Shown here one piece after another: positions 6,463 through 13,359 of a stretch of DNA of 25,865 bases. The position numbers and the translations under genes are program-made. Position 1 is the stretch's first letter, and each line of letters opens with the position of its first letter. The stretch is from a virus: the IMG/VR virus record IMGVR_UViG_3300031276_000012, positions 1 through 25,865 of that record, one strand, 5' to 3'. Under the pieces are notes generated by a model. The model did not search any database, was not told the origin of the DNA, and saw only the letters and a program-made list of their open reading frames with translations.

Positions 6463-7996
6463 ATAGGTGCTTCTAGCCTTGGAATAATGTGTTCATCACA
6501 ATACGTTTTGCTCAATTCAATAAGCAGCACTCGCCGCTTATGCTGAACCGCCACAAGCCCAACGGTCCCCGATCCTGAAAATGGATCAAGTACGGTACAG
6601 GGGACCGTGGGCGCGTCGTGCGAGCAGGTGGGACGCCAGCCGGTGGTGGTGGATGTAATATCAGATCGTATAGTAGAGGCTCCCTTACCATGCCGGATAT
6701 TTGGGGGTTGTTCTGTGTCTTGTAATGAGCAATATGTGCTCCCTTGTCTAATGGTTGTCTTTTCTATCACCCTCTCCCATGGCGCGCCGCAAACGCTACA
6801 GCATCCGCGCGCGCTCGTTGATCCCAAAATGAGCGGCCTGATCAAGTCCTCATTAAACGTGGCATAATGTGCTCCAGGATATCCCTTGGTGTTCACCAAC
6901 AGGGCCAGGGGATCGCTGTCCTCATCGAGCAGTAGCCCGCCATTGTCCCGTAGGTGCTCAAGGTGCGCAAGGTAGGCGCGTTGCTGGCCAATGAGGGCAT
7001 CCAGGGAGTCATAGAAAAAGTCGGACGTGCGCAGGTTGCGGCCTGGCGCTCCCACCTGGTGGACGGTTTGGCCCAGGGTGCCATTCTCGCCGTCTTGCAG
7101 CGTGCGGCGTTTTTCGCCGGCATTTGCCCCATTGCCGCCATGGCTCGTTGCGCTACCGGGCACACTCACGGCCTCTTTGTCCCAGTAGTAGCGCTCGCTT
7201 TTGGTGAGCATGAACCAGTATTCGTGTGCGGTCGTGGGGCGGTCGTTCATCGACTCTGGCATGCAGTTTTTCTTGATCCACGGCGGGGCGCTCCGCAACC
7301 ACCACCCGTCAGCCTGGAGGGCGAGGGCGCACCGCCACGGAATGCCGCAGAGGTCTTTGGGCTTGAGGCCCGGGCCTGGGTTGGCTGTGGGGGGCAATCC
7401 GCGCCAGCCGTTGTCCGCGTCCTCATATGCCTGCCGATGCCATCGCTCAGAGATTCGGCTACGTTGCTTACCGTCCCGGGTGCCATAATTGCCCCAACTA
7501 CCAGCGTAAGAATCGCCGCAGTTCCAGAACATCACCCCGTCCTCTCTGAGCACCCTCTTCAACTCCCGGCATATCGCCACCGTGTGGCCCACATATTCCT
7601 CAATCGTTCTCTCCAATCCGTAACTCCCCCGCCACCCGCCGCAGCGCTGGCAGTATTGGCCGTGTGTCCCTGAGAAGTGTGTATGACTATCTTTGTGCTG
7701 TCCAGTCAAGGCGTGGCTTGTGCCTCCAGAATACTTGATTTCTGGCCCGTCATTCCACACATGCTCGCACCCCTCTGCACACCCCGCCACTTCAATCTCG
7801 GGCAGTCCCGGCATTGGACTGTAGCGCACCGTGGGCCATTCGACGGGGGGAAGGCCATAGTCGCGTAATCCCCACTACTTCAGTAGGGCGGAGAGGTCAC
7901 AATACAGTGAACACTCCCCGCCCCAAGTCCCTCCAGCACGTCCAACACGTTGCCCTGGTATAGTTTCGCGCCGTCGTGTTGCCAGTATGGTGTCAC
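6444..7996 (-). pseudogene. Beta-class DNA methyltransferase, frame broken by an 8-nt insertion after SPPY
   Basis: Translation from GTG at 7996 (GTGA overlap with the upstream stop) gives 38 residues ending GSVHCIVTSPPY and then a stop. Skipping 8 nt (7875-7882), the frame continues WGLRDYGLPPVEWPTVRYSPMPG and runs to 6444. The joined product is about 510 residues, with motif IV TSPPY near the N-terminus and motif I DPFSGSGTVG near the C-terminus, a beta-class N6-adenine/N4-cytosine methyltransferase. Cysteine pairs (CQRCGG, CSVCGAPW) suggest zinc binding. The longest intact frame starts at 7829 (MRYSPMPGLP) and lacks the catalytic SPPY. Its last 22 codons duplicate the tail at 5818-5905. 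It could be a true pseudogene, a phase-variable allele, a programmed bypass, or a sequencing error. Confidence 0.8.
7875..7886. repeat. 12-bp imperfect palindrome containing the 8-nt insertion
   Basis: CTACTTCAGTAG: 5-bp inverted arms around TC. Removing 7875-7882 restores the methyltransferase reading frame and the expected SPPY-WGLRDYG sequence, so the palindrome was created by the insertion. Confidence 0.7.
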
Positions 7997-8301
7997 AGTT
8001 CCAACTCCATCTGTTGTGGCACGTTGGCTAGTCCCTTCCACCGCTCCCAGGCCACGAGCTGCGCACGCTGTAGGCGACGGTTGGCGTCGGCCCAGATCGG
8101 CAGGTTGGAGTAATCCCAGTCTACCGTGGAAACCTCACCCATCGCGTGGCTCTCTGCCGCCGTCTGTGCAATGAGGAATTCCATCAGCCCCCAATCCTCT
8201 CGTGCCTCATTTTTGAGCGATACGAGGTTGGCCCTTTCTTGCTCTAATAGTTCCGGTTCGGTACAGTATTCGCGCCAATTGTGGCGGGTGATCGTGGTCA
8301 T
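7993..8301 (-). CDS. Hypothetical early protein, 102 residues
   Basis: Product MTTITRHNWREYCTEPELLE..., mostly helical and charged, with several Trp residues (DWDYSNLPIWAD, VAWERWKG). It overlaps both neighbours by 4 bp (ATGA with the gene upstream, GTGA with the methyltransferase), so it belongs to the operon starting near 9605. No recognised domain. Its position directly before the methyltransferase may mean they act together, but nothing in the sequence shows this. Confidence 0.65.
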   Translation of the reverse strand: MTTITRHNWREYCTEPELLEQERANLVSLKNEAREDWGLMEFLIAQTAAESHAMGEVSTVDWDYSNLPIWADANRRLQRAQLVAWERWKGLANVPQQMELEL

Positions 8302-8504
8302 AACCCCAGCTCCCCTTGTCCCGCGTGCTCCGCCCGGAGCCGCCTGGCGTACCGCTCCAAGTCAGGCCCCGTAATCTGGCCCGACAGTTGCGAGTACACC
8401 TGTCCGTCCGGTTTCACATACTCCACCCGGCTCGGGGTGCGGTCGAGGTCCCAGCGCATCACCCACCCGTCGGGGGCGGTGATAGCGCCGTGGGTGGGCG
8501 TCAT
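8298..8504 (-). CDS. Hypothetical small protein, 68 residues
   Basis: Product MTPTHGAITAPDGWVMRWDL..., with a beta-rich first half (WVMRWDLDRTPSRVEYVKPDG) and a helical, Arg-rich second half (LERYARRLRAEH). It overlaps both neighbours by ATGA. Family not recognised. Confidence 0.6.
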   Translation of the reverse strand: MTPTHGAITAPDGWVMRWDLDRTPSRVEYVKPDGQVYSQLSGQITGPDLERYARRLRAEHAGQGELGL

Positions 8505-8737
8505 GGCTGGGTGTCCTCGGCCTGGAATTGCCCGTGTACCATCAGAAATGGTGCAACTCGTTCGAGTTCCGCCCGCAACCGCTCCACCTCCGCCCGCGCC
8601 TGCCCCAAGTCCTCATCATAGGCGTCCCTCTCGCTTATCAACGCATCCAGGGCGGCGCTCAGGGCGTCCCGCTCCGCCCGCAGCTCTCTGTTCTCTTTCT
8701 GCGCTGTCTCCAATCTCAGGATGGCGTCAACGTTCAT
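8501..8737 (-). CDS. Small coiled-coil protein
   Basis: A 78-residue product that is nearly all coiled coil: MNVDAILRLETAQKENRELR and onward to about residue 62, with dense Glu/Arg/Ala/Leu heptads, ending in a short non-helical tail. ATGA overlaps on both sides. It is the second of two consecutive coiled-coil genes, so the two products may form a heteromer (inference). Confidence 0.65.
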   Translation of the reverse strand: MNVDAILRLETAQKENRELRAERDALSAALDALISERDAYDEDLGQARAEVERLRAELERVAPFLMVHGQFQAEDTQP

Positions 8738-9063
8738 TGGGCGGCCTTGGTGATGACAGGTCGCAGCGTATTGGTAGCCAGTGCCTCATATGGCCCCAAT
8801 CCCGCTGTGGCCTCGTTGCAGATCGCTTGCATCTGTTTCCGCAGCCACTCTATCTCGGCCTGCGCCTCGTCCCGCTCGCCGCGCACCCGCTCAAGTTCGG
8901 CGCGTGCGTCATCTAGCTGCCTCCAAAGCTCTCGGTTCGCAGCCCGAGTGCTCCCCAAATCAGTTTGCAGCAAGCCCACCTGGAGCCGGTAGCCATTGTC
9001 TGCCCGCGTCAGTTCGATGTCGGGCGGTTCGACGGGAAAGTCGTCTCGTTCGTAGGTGGTCAT
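8734..9063 (-). CDS. Coiled-coil protein, 109 residues
   Basis: Product MTTYERDDFPVEPPDIELTR..., with a short beta-like N-terminus and then a long coiled coil (about residues 38-80, RELWRQLDDARAELERVRGE and onward). It overlaps both neighbours by ATGA. The role is unknown; such proteins often act as spacers or scaffolds. Confidence 0.65.
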   Translation of the reverse strand: MTTYERDDFPVEPPDIELTRADNGYRLQVGLLQTDLGSTRAANRELWRQLDDARAELERVRGERDEAQAEIEWLRKQMQAICNEATAGLGPYEALATNTLRPVITKAAQ

Positions 9064-9425
9064 TCCGTGGCCTCCAAATCTGCTCGCAGGCTGTCCGATT
9101 CATTCCACGCTTTGAGTGCATCCTCTGGTGGAAGCGCCGTCGTCAAGTTGCGGATAGTTTGTTCGGCACGTTGTAACCCCCGACGCGCCCGCGCTAGCTT
9201 GGTGCAGCACTTATCAAAATCCAGTTCTGCTTCTGTCCACCCCTTGGTGGAGTCTAAGGACAGCTCGCCCATTGTAGAAACGTGTTTCACTATTTCGTCA
9301 CGGACCGAATTACGCTTGCGGATGGCTGCCCTTGTTTCCTCTTGACACTCCGGTCCCATTTCGTTCAGGTGTGTGACGTCATCTTGAGCAGACATCAAGT
9401 CAAGCAGTTTCAGTGCTATGTTCAT
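9060..9425 (-). CDS. Hypothetical helical protein, first gene of the methyltransferase operon
   Basis: A 121-residue product MNIALKLLDLMSAQDDVTHL..., predicted helical throughout, with CCTKLARARRGLQRAEQTI in the middle. GTGAGGAC lies just upstream of the ATG at 9425, following leader L3. It ends in an ATGA overlap with the next coiled-coil gene. No recognised family. Confidence 0.65.
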   Translation of the reverse strand: MNIALKLLDLMSAQDDVTHLNEMGPECQEETRAAIRKRNSVRDEIVKHVSTMGELSLDSTKGWTEAELDFDKCCTKLARARRGLQRAEQTIRNLTTALPPEDALKAWNESDSLRADLEATE

Positions 9426-9442
9426 TAGTCCTCACTTTCTCA

Positions 9443-9608
9443 GACGCAAAAGCGCCCGCTTCATGCGTTCCTGTTGCGCCAGGTTGTCAGACCAGTGGCG
9501 GGCGTAGGTCCGCATGAAACAGGCGCTTTTGAGACAAGCGCTGTGTATAGCTTGTGAAGGTCTCTCCGGCGCAAAAGAAAACGCCCACTCCACTGATCTG
9601 ACAGCTCT
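9443..9608 (-). ncRNA. Structured leader L3 (1-2-1'-2' topology, long arms)
   Basis: On the minus-strand RNA, arm 1 (plus coordinates 9582-9603) pairs with arm 1' (9485-9504), about 19 bp with a small interruption. Arm 2 (9511-9531) pairs with arm 2' (9447-9467), 21 positions with mostly wobble exceptions. A third pairing (9568-9574 with 9474-9480, UUGCGCC/GGCGCAA) also crosses, and a local hairpin (9535-9556, ACAAGC/GCUUGU) lies between arms 1 and 2. Arm 2' ends in GCGCUUUUG, a weaker U-tract than in the other leaders. Start codon of the first gene at 9425. Confidence 0.68.
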
Positions 9609-9637
9609 ATCTTACCACACATTGCCGAGTTTGTCAA
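9609..9637 (-). promoter_or_regulatory. Sigma70-type promoter for the coiled-coil/methyltransferase operon
   Basis: Minus-strand TTGACA (9632-9637), 17-bp spacer ending in TGTGTGG, and TAAGAT (9609-9614). It sits directly after the stop of the preceding gene at 9643. Confidence 0.78.
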
Positions 9638-9642
9638 GCAAG

Positions 9643-9837
9643 TCATCGCCCCGCCCGCCGATCCACAGCCGCCCCAAACAGCACCCCGGCGATGGCGGCC
9701 AGCGTAGCGGCCACGGCCATCAAGTACCACGCAGCACCCAGGTCGCCGCGGGTGAACCATAGCCAACTCGTGATGCCCAGCAGGGCGGCGAGAAAGGCGG
9801 CGGCGAAGGACAGGGCAATGTAGGCGTCTCGTTTCAT
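9643..9837 (-). CDS. Small two-helix membrane protein
   Basis: A 64-residue product MKRDAYIALSFAAAFLAALL..., with two hydrophobic segments (about 6-26 and 34-56) separated by a short polar loop (TRGDLG) and a basic end (DRRAGR). I chose the start at 9837 because it overlaps the upstream TGA in an ATGA. A small inner-membrane protein of unknown role, the last gene of the long operon beginning near 14080. Confidence 0.6.
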   Translation of the reverse strand: MKRDAYIALSFAAAFLAALLGITSWLWFTRGDLGAAWYLMAVAATLAAIAGVLFGAAVDRRAGR

Positions 9838-10016
9838 CTCGGTATCACCCCCGGCGGGCACACCGTCGGCGTCGGGGTTGCAGGTGCCCGCGGCGTGTTG
9901 ATCAGCCCGTGCGTGCGGATCTCGCCGTATGGGTCATCACCAACACATGCCAGCGTCGTCAGTGCCAGCAGCACGATGACGGCGATCAGAATGATGGTTC
10001 TCGTCTTGGCGTTCAT
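9834..10016 (-). CDS. Small predicted lipoprotein
   Basis: A 60-residue product with a classic lipoprotein signal: MNAKTRTIILIAVIVLLALT followed by TLAC, a lipobox with Cys24 as the expected lipidated residue. The mature part is short and Pro/Thr-rich. ATGA overlaps on both sides. Phage-encoded lipoproteins can alter superinfection (known for other phages); here that is only a possibility. Confidence 0.62.
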   Translation of the reverse strand: MNAKTRTIILIAVIVLLALTTLACVGDDPYGEIRTHGLINTPRAPATPTPTVCPPGVIPR

Positions 10017-10309
10017 TCGTATCCCTCCTCTACCATTCTCGCCTTATGCCGATCGAGAAATACCAGGACCGCATCGGCCCCGCGGCATTTCATTTCCAAT
10101 TCAAACCGCCTGTGGTTCTCCAGCCTGCGCTCCAGCCGTCGTTCCTCAATCTTTGCGTTCCGTTGCTCTCGGCTGCACTGGTGGCACAACCTCTTGTTAT
10201 GGCTGATGATAGCACCGCAACCCTCGCAAACGTTGCAGTCGCTATAATCGGCGACGTTTCGCAGACTTGTACCGTGCGCCTTTTCGCCGTCAGTGTGGTC
10301 GTGGAGCAT
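10013..10309 (-). CDS. Small zinc-finger protein with basic helix
   Basis: A 98-residue product MLHDHTDGEKAHGTSLRNVA..., with CNVCEGCG and CHQC cysteine pairs forming a likely zinc knuckle (about residues 25-45), then a long basic helix (RNAKIEERRLERRLENHRRF) that could bind nucleic acid. ATGA overlap with the lipoprotein gene. Function not recognised. Confidence 0.62.
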   Translation of the reverse strand: MLHDHTDGEKAHGTSLRNVADYSDCNVCEGCGAIISHNKRLCHQCSREQRNAKIEERRLERRLENHRRFELEMKCRGADAVLVFLDRHKARMVEEGYE

Positions 10310-10310
10310 G

Positions 10311-10640
10311 TCATCTCTCCTTCAGCCATACGATCAGGTGGTCCCCATCCTGCCGAGTGGCCCACTTGTACCCGTCGGGTGTGGGGACATAGCCATAAAG
10401 GTGGTTTTGCACCCGGCTGGCTTTCGCCCCGCCTAACGGCACGCGCCGCCTCTGCCCCGGCTCTATGCCGTCCACCGCGTCCCGCAACCATTGCCAGGTC
10501 GACGGGTCGCGCTCTTTGTGCCGGTCGCGGTAGAACGGACATCTTGGATCGTGCTCGTTGCATTCGTCGGGTGCCAGCGGGCAGTCGAAGCACACCCGGT
10601 CGCGGTCGGTCAGGGGGCGAATGAGATTATAGCCGCTCAT
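10311..10640 (-). CDS. Cys-rich small protein, 109 residues
   Basis: Product MSGYNLIRPLTDRDRVCFDC..., with cysteines at CFDCPLAPDEC and CPFY that could bind zinc or an Fe-S cluster, followed by a basic, Trp-containing C-terminal half (YGYVPTPDGYKWATRQDGDH). The start at 10640 is supported by GGAGCG and the ATGA overlap with the upstream small membrane protein. Similar zinc-finger-plus-domain proteins occur in phage early regions; no specific function. Confidence 0.6.
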   Translation of the reverse strand: MSGYNLIRPLTDRDRVCFDCPLAPDECNEHDPRCPFYRDRHKERDPSTWQWLRDAVDGIEPGQRRRVPLGGAKASRVQNHLYGYVPTPDGYKWATRQDGDHLIVWLKER

Positions 10641-10765
10641 CGCTCCTCCAGGTGCTGGTCGGCGTTCCCGGCGACGCAGCACAGCGCGCCGACGAGCAGA
10701 CCTGCGAATGCGCCCGCAATGGCGCCGAGAATGGCGATCACGATTGTCCAACCGACGGGGATCAT
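10637..10765 (-). CDS. Tiny membrane protein, 42 residues
   Basis: MIPVGWTIVIAILGAIAGAF followed by more small and hydrophobic residues makes one glycine-rich membrane helix (about 6-32) with a short polar tail. GGAGGCG precedes the ATG, and the stop overlaps the next start. It is easy to miss because of its size, but the operon spacing supports it. Confidence 0.55.
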   Translation of the reverse strand: MIPVGWTIVIAILGAIAGAFAGLLVGALCCVAGNADQHLEER

Positions 10766-10766
10766 T

Positions 10767-10946
10767 TCACGCCTCCTTGTAGTACGGGTTCCTCACCATC
10801 CACACCGTCCCGTCCCGCTGCTGGCAGTACACCAGCCGTGAGCGGGCGTACAAGTCGGGGCGGGTGCGACACCAGCGCTCCACGTCGGCCACGAGTTCGG
10901 CGGATGGCTGCCGGGTGTCGTCAAATGCGAGTTGGACGGTGGTCAT
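10767..10946 (-). CDS. Hypothetical small protein, 59 residues
   Basis: Product MTTVQLAFDDTRQPSAELVA..., continuing with DVERWCRTRPDLYARSRLVY and an end rich in aromatic residues. I chose the start at 10946 because its ATG overlaps the upstream TGA (ATGA at 10943-10946). It stops 1 nt before the next ATG. No family recognised. Confidence 0.58.
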   Translation of the reverse strand: MTTVQLAFDDTRQPSAELVADVERWCRTRPDLYARSRLVYCQQRDGTVWMVRNPYYKEA

Positions 10947-11191
10947 GCCCATGACCTACTGTCTAATTCAACGATGGGTCGCGGGGTCTCAGCCATAAAT
11001 TGGTCATTGCGCCGTTGCGCCTCGGCGGCGCAATTTGGGCATACGGACACGCCATCAAACCAGGAGGTCATCAGATCGCCTTGTCCTTTTTCGTGTCCGC
11101 CGAAATATTGCCCGCAGATGGGGCAGGGCAGCCAGAAATAACCGCTGACGAACGCGCGTGCTTGATGATACAAACGGTTGATATTTTTCAC
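10943..11191 (-). CDS. Small zinc-ribbon protein, 82 residues
   Basis: Product MKNINRLYHQARAFVSGYFW..., with CPICGQYFGG (about 23-32) and CPNCAAEAQR (about 51-60) forming a four-cysteine zinc ribbon. ATGA overlaps on both sides. One of a run of zinc-ribbon proteins in this operon; the target is unknown. Confidence 0.62.
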   Translation of the reverse strand: MKNINRLYHQARAFVSGYFWLPCPICGQYFGGHEKGQGDLMTSWFDGVSVCPNCAAEAQRRNDQFMAETPRPIVELDSRSWA

Positions 11192-11514
11192 CTTACTCCT
11201 CTTTCCACATCCCGCGCTGCCTTTTCTGTTGCGGCGCGGATGATGTCAAGGCCCATTTCCTCTGCCGTACAAAATAGGGCAATCTGTAGGTCGACCAGTT
11301 TGTCATGGAGATCGTCAGGGCCAATAATGCCTTTCATATGCGCTACCCATCCGCCCCATTTGTTCCATGCTGGATCGTGAGCTTTGCGGGCGACAAACGC
11401 CTGGGGGGCCTGGCACTCGGCGGCCAGGGCGGCGCAGGTGGGGCACAATTCGCGGTCGTTGCGGTGGTCGGTGTATTCGGCGCAGCATAGGCACAAACCG
11501 GGGTTAGTGTACAT
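11188..11514 (-). CDS. Zinc-knuckle protein, 108 residues
   Basis: Product MYTNPGLCLCCAEYTDHRND..., with CLCC and CPTC pairs in the first 30 residues and a helical C-terminal half (DKLVDLQIALFCTAEEMGLD). It overlaps the next gene by ATGA and the previous one by about 11 bp. Function unknown. Confidence 0.6.
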   Translation of the reverse strand: MYTNPGLCLCCAEYTDHRNDRELCPTCAALAAECQAPQAFVARKAHDPAWNKWGGWVAHMKGIIGPDDLHDKLVDLQIALFCTAEEMGLDIIRAATEKAARDVERGVR

Positions 11515-11686
11515 CTTGTCTCTCCTCTATCGCATTGGCGTCGTACTCCAGCCGGTTGCCGCACTCGCACACCGTCCGGTCAAAGCGCGCCATCTCGAAA
11601 TGGCCCGTCCACTCGAACCATACCCGGTGGATGCGCCCGCAGATGCAGCGCTGGCGCATGATATCGGTCGTGCGGGTGTAGGCCAT
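11504..11686 (-). CDS. Small zinc-ribbon protein, 60 residues
   Basis: Product MAYTRTTDIMRQRCICGRIH..., with CICG (about 14-17) and CECGNRLEYD (about 40) as two zinc-binding pairs separated by a beta-rich stretch. GAGGAGGAA precedes the ATG at 11686. It follows the RecT-like gene by about 45 bp. Function unknown. Confidence 0.6.
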   Translation of the reverse strand: MAYTRTTDIMRQRCICGRIHRVWFEWTGHFEMARFDRTVCECGNRLEYDANAIEERQDVH

Positions 11687-11729
11687 GTTTCCTCCTCTGC
11701 CCGCCCCGTGTTGGCGGCGGGCTTGTGTG

Positions 11730-12584
11730 CTAGAATGGCAGGTCGTCCACTTGGTCATAGACGTCCTCGACGGGTTCGGACTCTTCGGCCTCCAGGTCTT
11801 GCCCGGCACAGTTGGCGATGTACTGCTCGATATCCGCCTTGGCCTCGCCCATCGTCCCGGTGTAGTCCGAGACGTGCTCCACGCCCAGGGCCTCGTGGAC
11901 TTGTGCATCGGTCAGCGTTTGCTCTTTCGTCCAGGCCCAGAACCGCGCGCGCACTTTGGGGTCGGTGATCCAGTGTGGCGGGGTGACGGGCGGCTCGGCC
12001 TCTTGCGGCGGGTCAAGCGCTTCCTCGAATGTGGCGTCTTGACTGGGGGGCGACGGCGTCACGTTGATCATGTTCCCCTCTTCGTCTACCTCGGCGCCCA
12101 GTTCATCGGGGGTGTAGACGGTTTGTCCGTTCATCACGTCGGGACAAAACCACTTGACGCCGTTCGACATCGCGCGGGCAAAGAGCATGTTGCGCGGAAA
12201 CTTGCCCATGTTCTGTGTCCCGGCCCGTTGCGCGTCCTGTTTGGTGAATATCGAGCGGCCCGCCTCTTGCTGCCCCTCAAAAAAGGCGATCTCGCACCCG
12301 TCATCGTTCAGGCTGATCACGCGGTAGTTGTAGCGCGGGTTCGCCTTGACGGCGGCGGCCATCAGGTTTGCGCCCAGAGTCACACGGCCCTTGATGATGT
12401 TGATCCCCGTCATGGATGCGATGGGGCCAAATCCGATCTCGCGTCCAGCTAAAATTTTCACGACAGCCTGCGCGGCCTGGTTAGCGTCGCTAAAATAGCC
12501 AGACTTGGCGAGTGTTCCACCCAAGGTCATCGTGTCTTGTAGCGTCATTTCGTGCCCGATTGGTACAAGTGCTTTCTCGTTCAT
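11730..12584 (-). CDS. RecT-like phage annealing/recombination protein with SSB-like C-terminal tip
   Basis: A 284-residue protein similar in organisation to phage proteins annotated as RecT-like: an N-terminal segment with SGYFSDANQAAQAVVKILAG and REIGFGPIASMTGINIIKGR, then RYNYRVISLNDDGCEIAFFE, and KFPRNMLFARAMSNGVKWFC (about residues 129-148). Such proteins anneal single-stranded DNA during phage recombination. After an acidic linker the protein ends DQVDDLPF, matching the acidic-Pro-Phe tip by which SSB recruits partner enzymes. GGGAGAG precedes the ATG. No separate SSB gene is visible in the window. The RecT family call is from memory of motifs; the C-terminal tip is seen directly. Confidence 0.68.
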   Translation of the reverse strand: MNEKALVPIGHEMTLQDTMTLGGTLAKSGYFSDANQAAQAVVKILAGREIGFGPIASMTGINIIKGRVTLGANLMAAAVKANPRYNYRVISLNDDGCEIAFFEGQQEAGRSIFTKQDAQRAGTQNMGKFPRNMLFARAMSNGVKWFCPDVMNGQTVYTPDELGAEVDEEGNMINVTPSPPSQDATFEEALDPPQEAEPPVTPPHWITDPKVRARFWAWTKEQTLTDAQVHEALGVEHVSDYTGTMGEAKADIEQYIANCAGQDLEAEESEPVEDVYDQVDDLPF

Positions 12585-12790
12585 TGCATTCTCTCCCTTC
12601 GATATGGTGCTCCGGGGTCGCCAGCCCCGGAGCTGTGAACCCTCTCCCCCGCTACCACACAGTCAGAGCGGGGCAAATTGTAGGCGTTGGCGGACACCCC
12701 TTTCCAGGAGCACCCGGCGTTCTCGGCGCTCCCCTCTGGCAACGACGGCGGTCGCGGCCAGAAGGGGGAGCCGTTACCACGCCCCGGCAT
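12581..12790 (-). CDS. Possible small ORF upstream of the RecT-like gene
   Basis: A 69-residue frame starting at 12790, inside the end of the preceding gene, and ending in an ATGA overlap with the RecT-like start. The product (MPGRGNGSPFWPRPPSLPEG...) is Pro/Gly/Arg-rich with no recognisable fold, and no ribosome site precedes the start. The interval also holds a perfect 8-bp hairpin at 12611-12633. It may instead be a structured 5' untranslated region; the ATGA is the only positive evidence. Confidence 0.28.
   Translation of the reverse strand: MPGRGNGSPFWPRPPSLPEGSAENAGCSWKGVSANAYNLPRSDCVVAGERVHSSGAGDPGAPYRRERMQ
12611..12633. promoter_or_regulatory. Perfect hairpin in front of the RecT-like gene
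   Basis: CTCCGGGG / CCCCGGAG, 8-bp perfect arms with a 7-nt loop. No T-tract follows on either strand, so it is not a typical terminator. It could influence translation or mRNA processing of the downstream gene (start at 12584). Confidence 0.5.
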
Positions 12791-13118
12791 AGCGGGTGTC
12801 GTTCTGGGTGTTCGCCAGGTCTATGGCGTCGGGCAGGCGGCAGAAATAGCCCCACGCCTTCCACCATTCGGCCAATGCCAGCAAGGTGGTTCCATAGCCC
12901 CCGCTTACAAAGGCGTGAAATGCCTCGCGATCCTCGTTGATGCCGATGCCCTTGTGCGCGGCCAGGGCGACGAACGTGTTGAACGACATTTTGACGGGTG
13001 CCGTCGCTTGCGCTGCGATCAGCGGCAGGAGTTCGGCTGCGCGCTTCCATAGCCTAGCCTCGGCGCGGTACTGGCGGGATTCCTGTTGGAGTTGCTCGAT
13101 GCGATCTTGTGTGCTCAT
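12774..13118 (-). CDS. Hypothetical early protein, 114 residues
   Basis: Product MSTQDRIEQLQQESRQYRAE..., with an N-terminal coiled coil followed by a helical domain (MSFNTFVALAAHKGIGINED, ALAEWWKAWGYFCRL). The ATG at 13118 overlaps the stop of the RHH protein gene (ATGA). Not recognised with confidence. Confidence 0.6.
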   Translation of the reverse strand: MSTQDRIEQLQQESRQYRAEARLWKRAAELLPLIAAQATAPVKMSFNTFVALAAHKGIGINEDREAFHAFVSGGYGTTLLALAEWWKAWGYFCRLPDAIDLANTQNDTRYAGAW

Positions 13119-13339
13119 TTCGTCTCCTGTTCGACGGTGTACTCGACGCCCGAGTCGATCAACTCGGACGCCGGGTGCTGGCGTGTCAGGTACGGCGGCC
13201 AAAGGTCGTATTCCTTGGCCTTCTCGCGGATCAGGTCGCGCACCACCTCGGACATAGTGCGCTTTTCCAGGTCGCAGATTGCGACCAGCACGGCCTTGAG
13301 TTCTGGTGACATCATAACGATGACGGTCTCTGATTTCAT
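13115..13339 (-). CDS. Ribbon-helix-helix (CopG/Arc-like) DNA-binding protein
   Basis: A 74-residue product. The N-terminal strand MKSETVIVMMSPELKAVLVA is followed by ICDLEKRTMSEVVRDLIREK; a beta strand, helix, turn (RTMSE) and second helix is the ribbon-helix-helix pattern. These proteins act as dimers and bind short palindromic sites, often in tandem about one helical turn apart. The divergent control region at 14165-14317 carries such tandem palindromes, so this is a candidate regulator of it (inference). AGGAGAGGG precedes the ATG. Confidence 0.7.
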   Translation of the reverse strand: MKSETVIVMMSPELKAVLVAICDLEKRTMSEVVRDLIREKAKEYDLWPPYLTRQHPASELIDSGVEYTVEQETK

Positions 13340-13359
13340 GGTCCCTCTCCTTTTTTCGT

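Noticed and set aside
5897-6512. HNH insert as a group I or group II intron in the methyltransferase
   Set aside because: The endonuclease is on the opposite strand, and the methyltransferase frame continues to its own stop with a duplicate tail, so splicing is not needed. No intron core was recognised.
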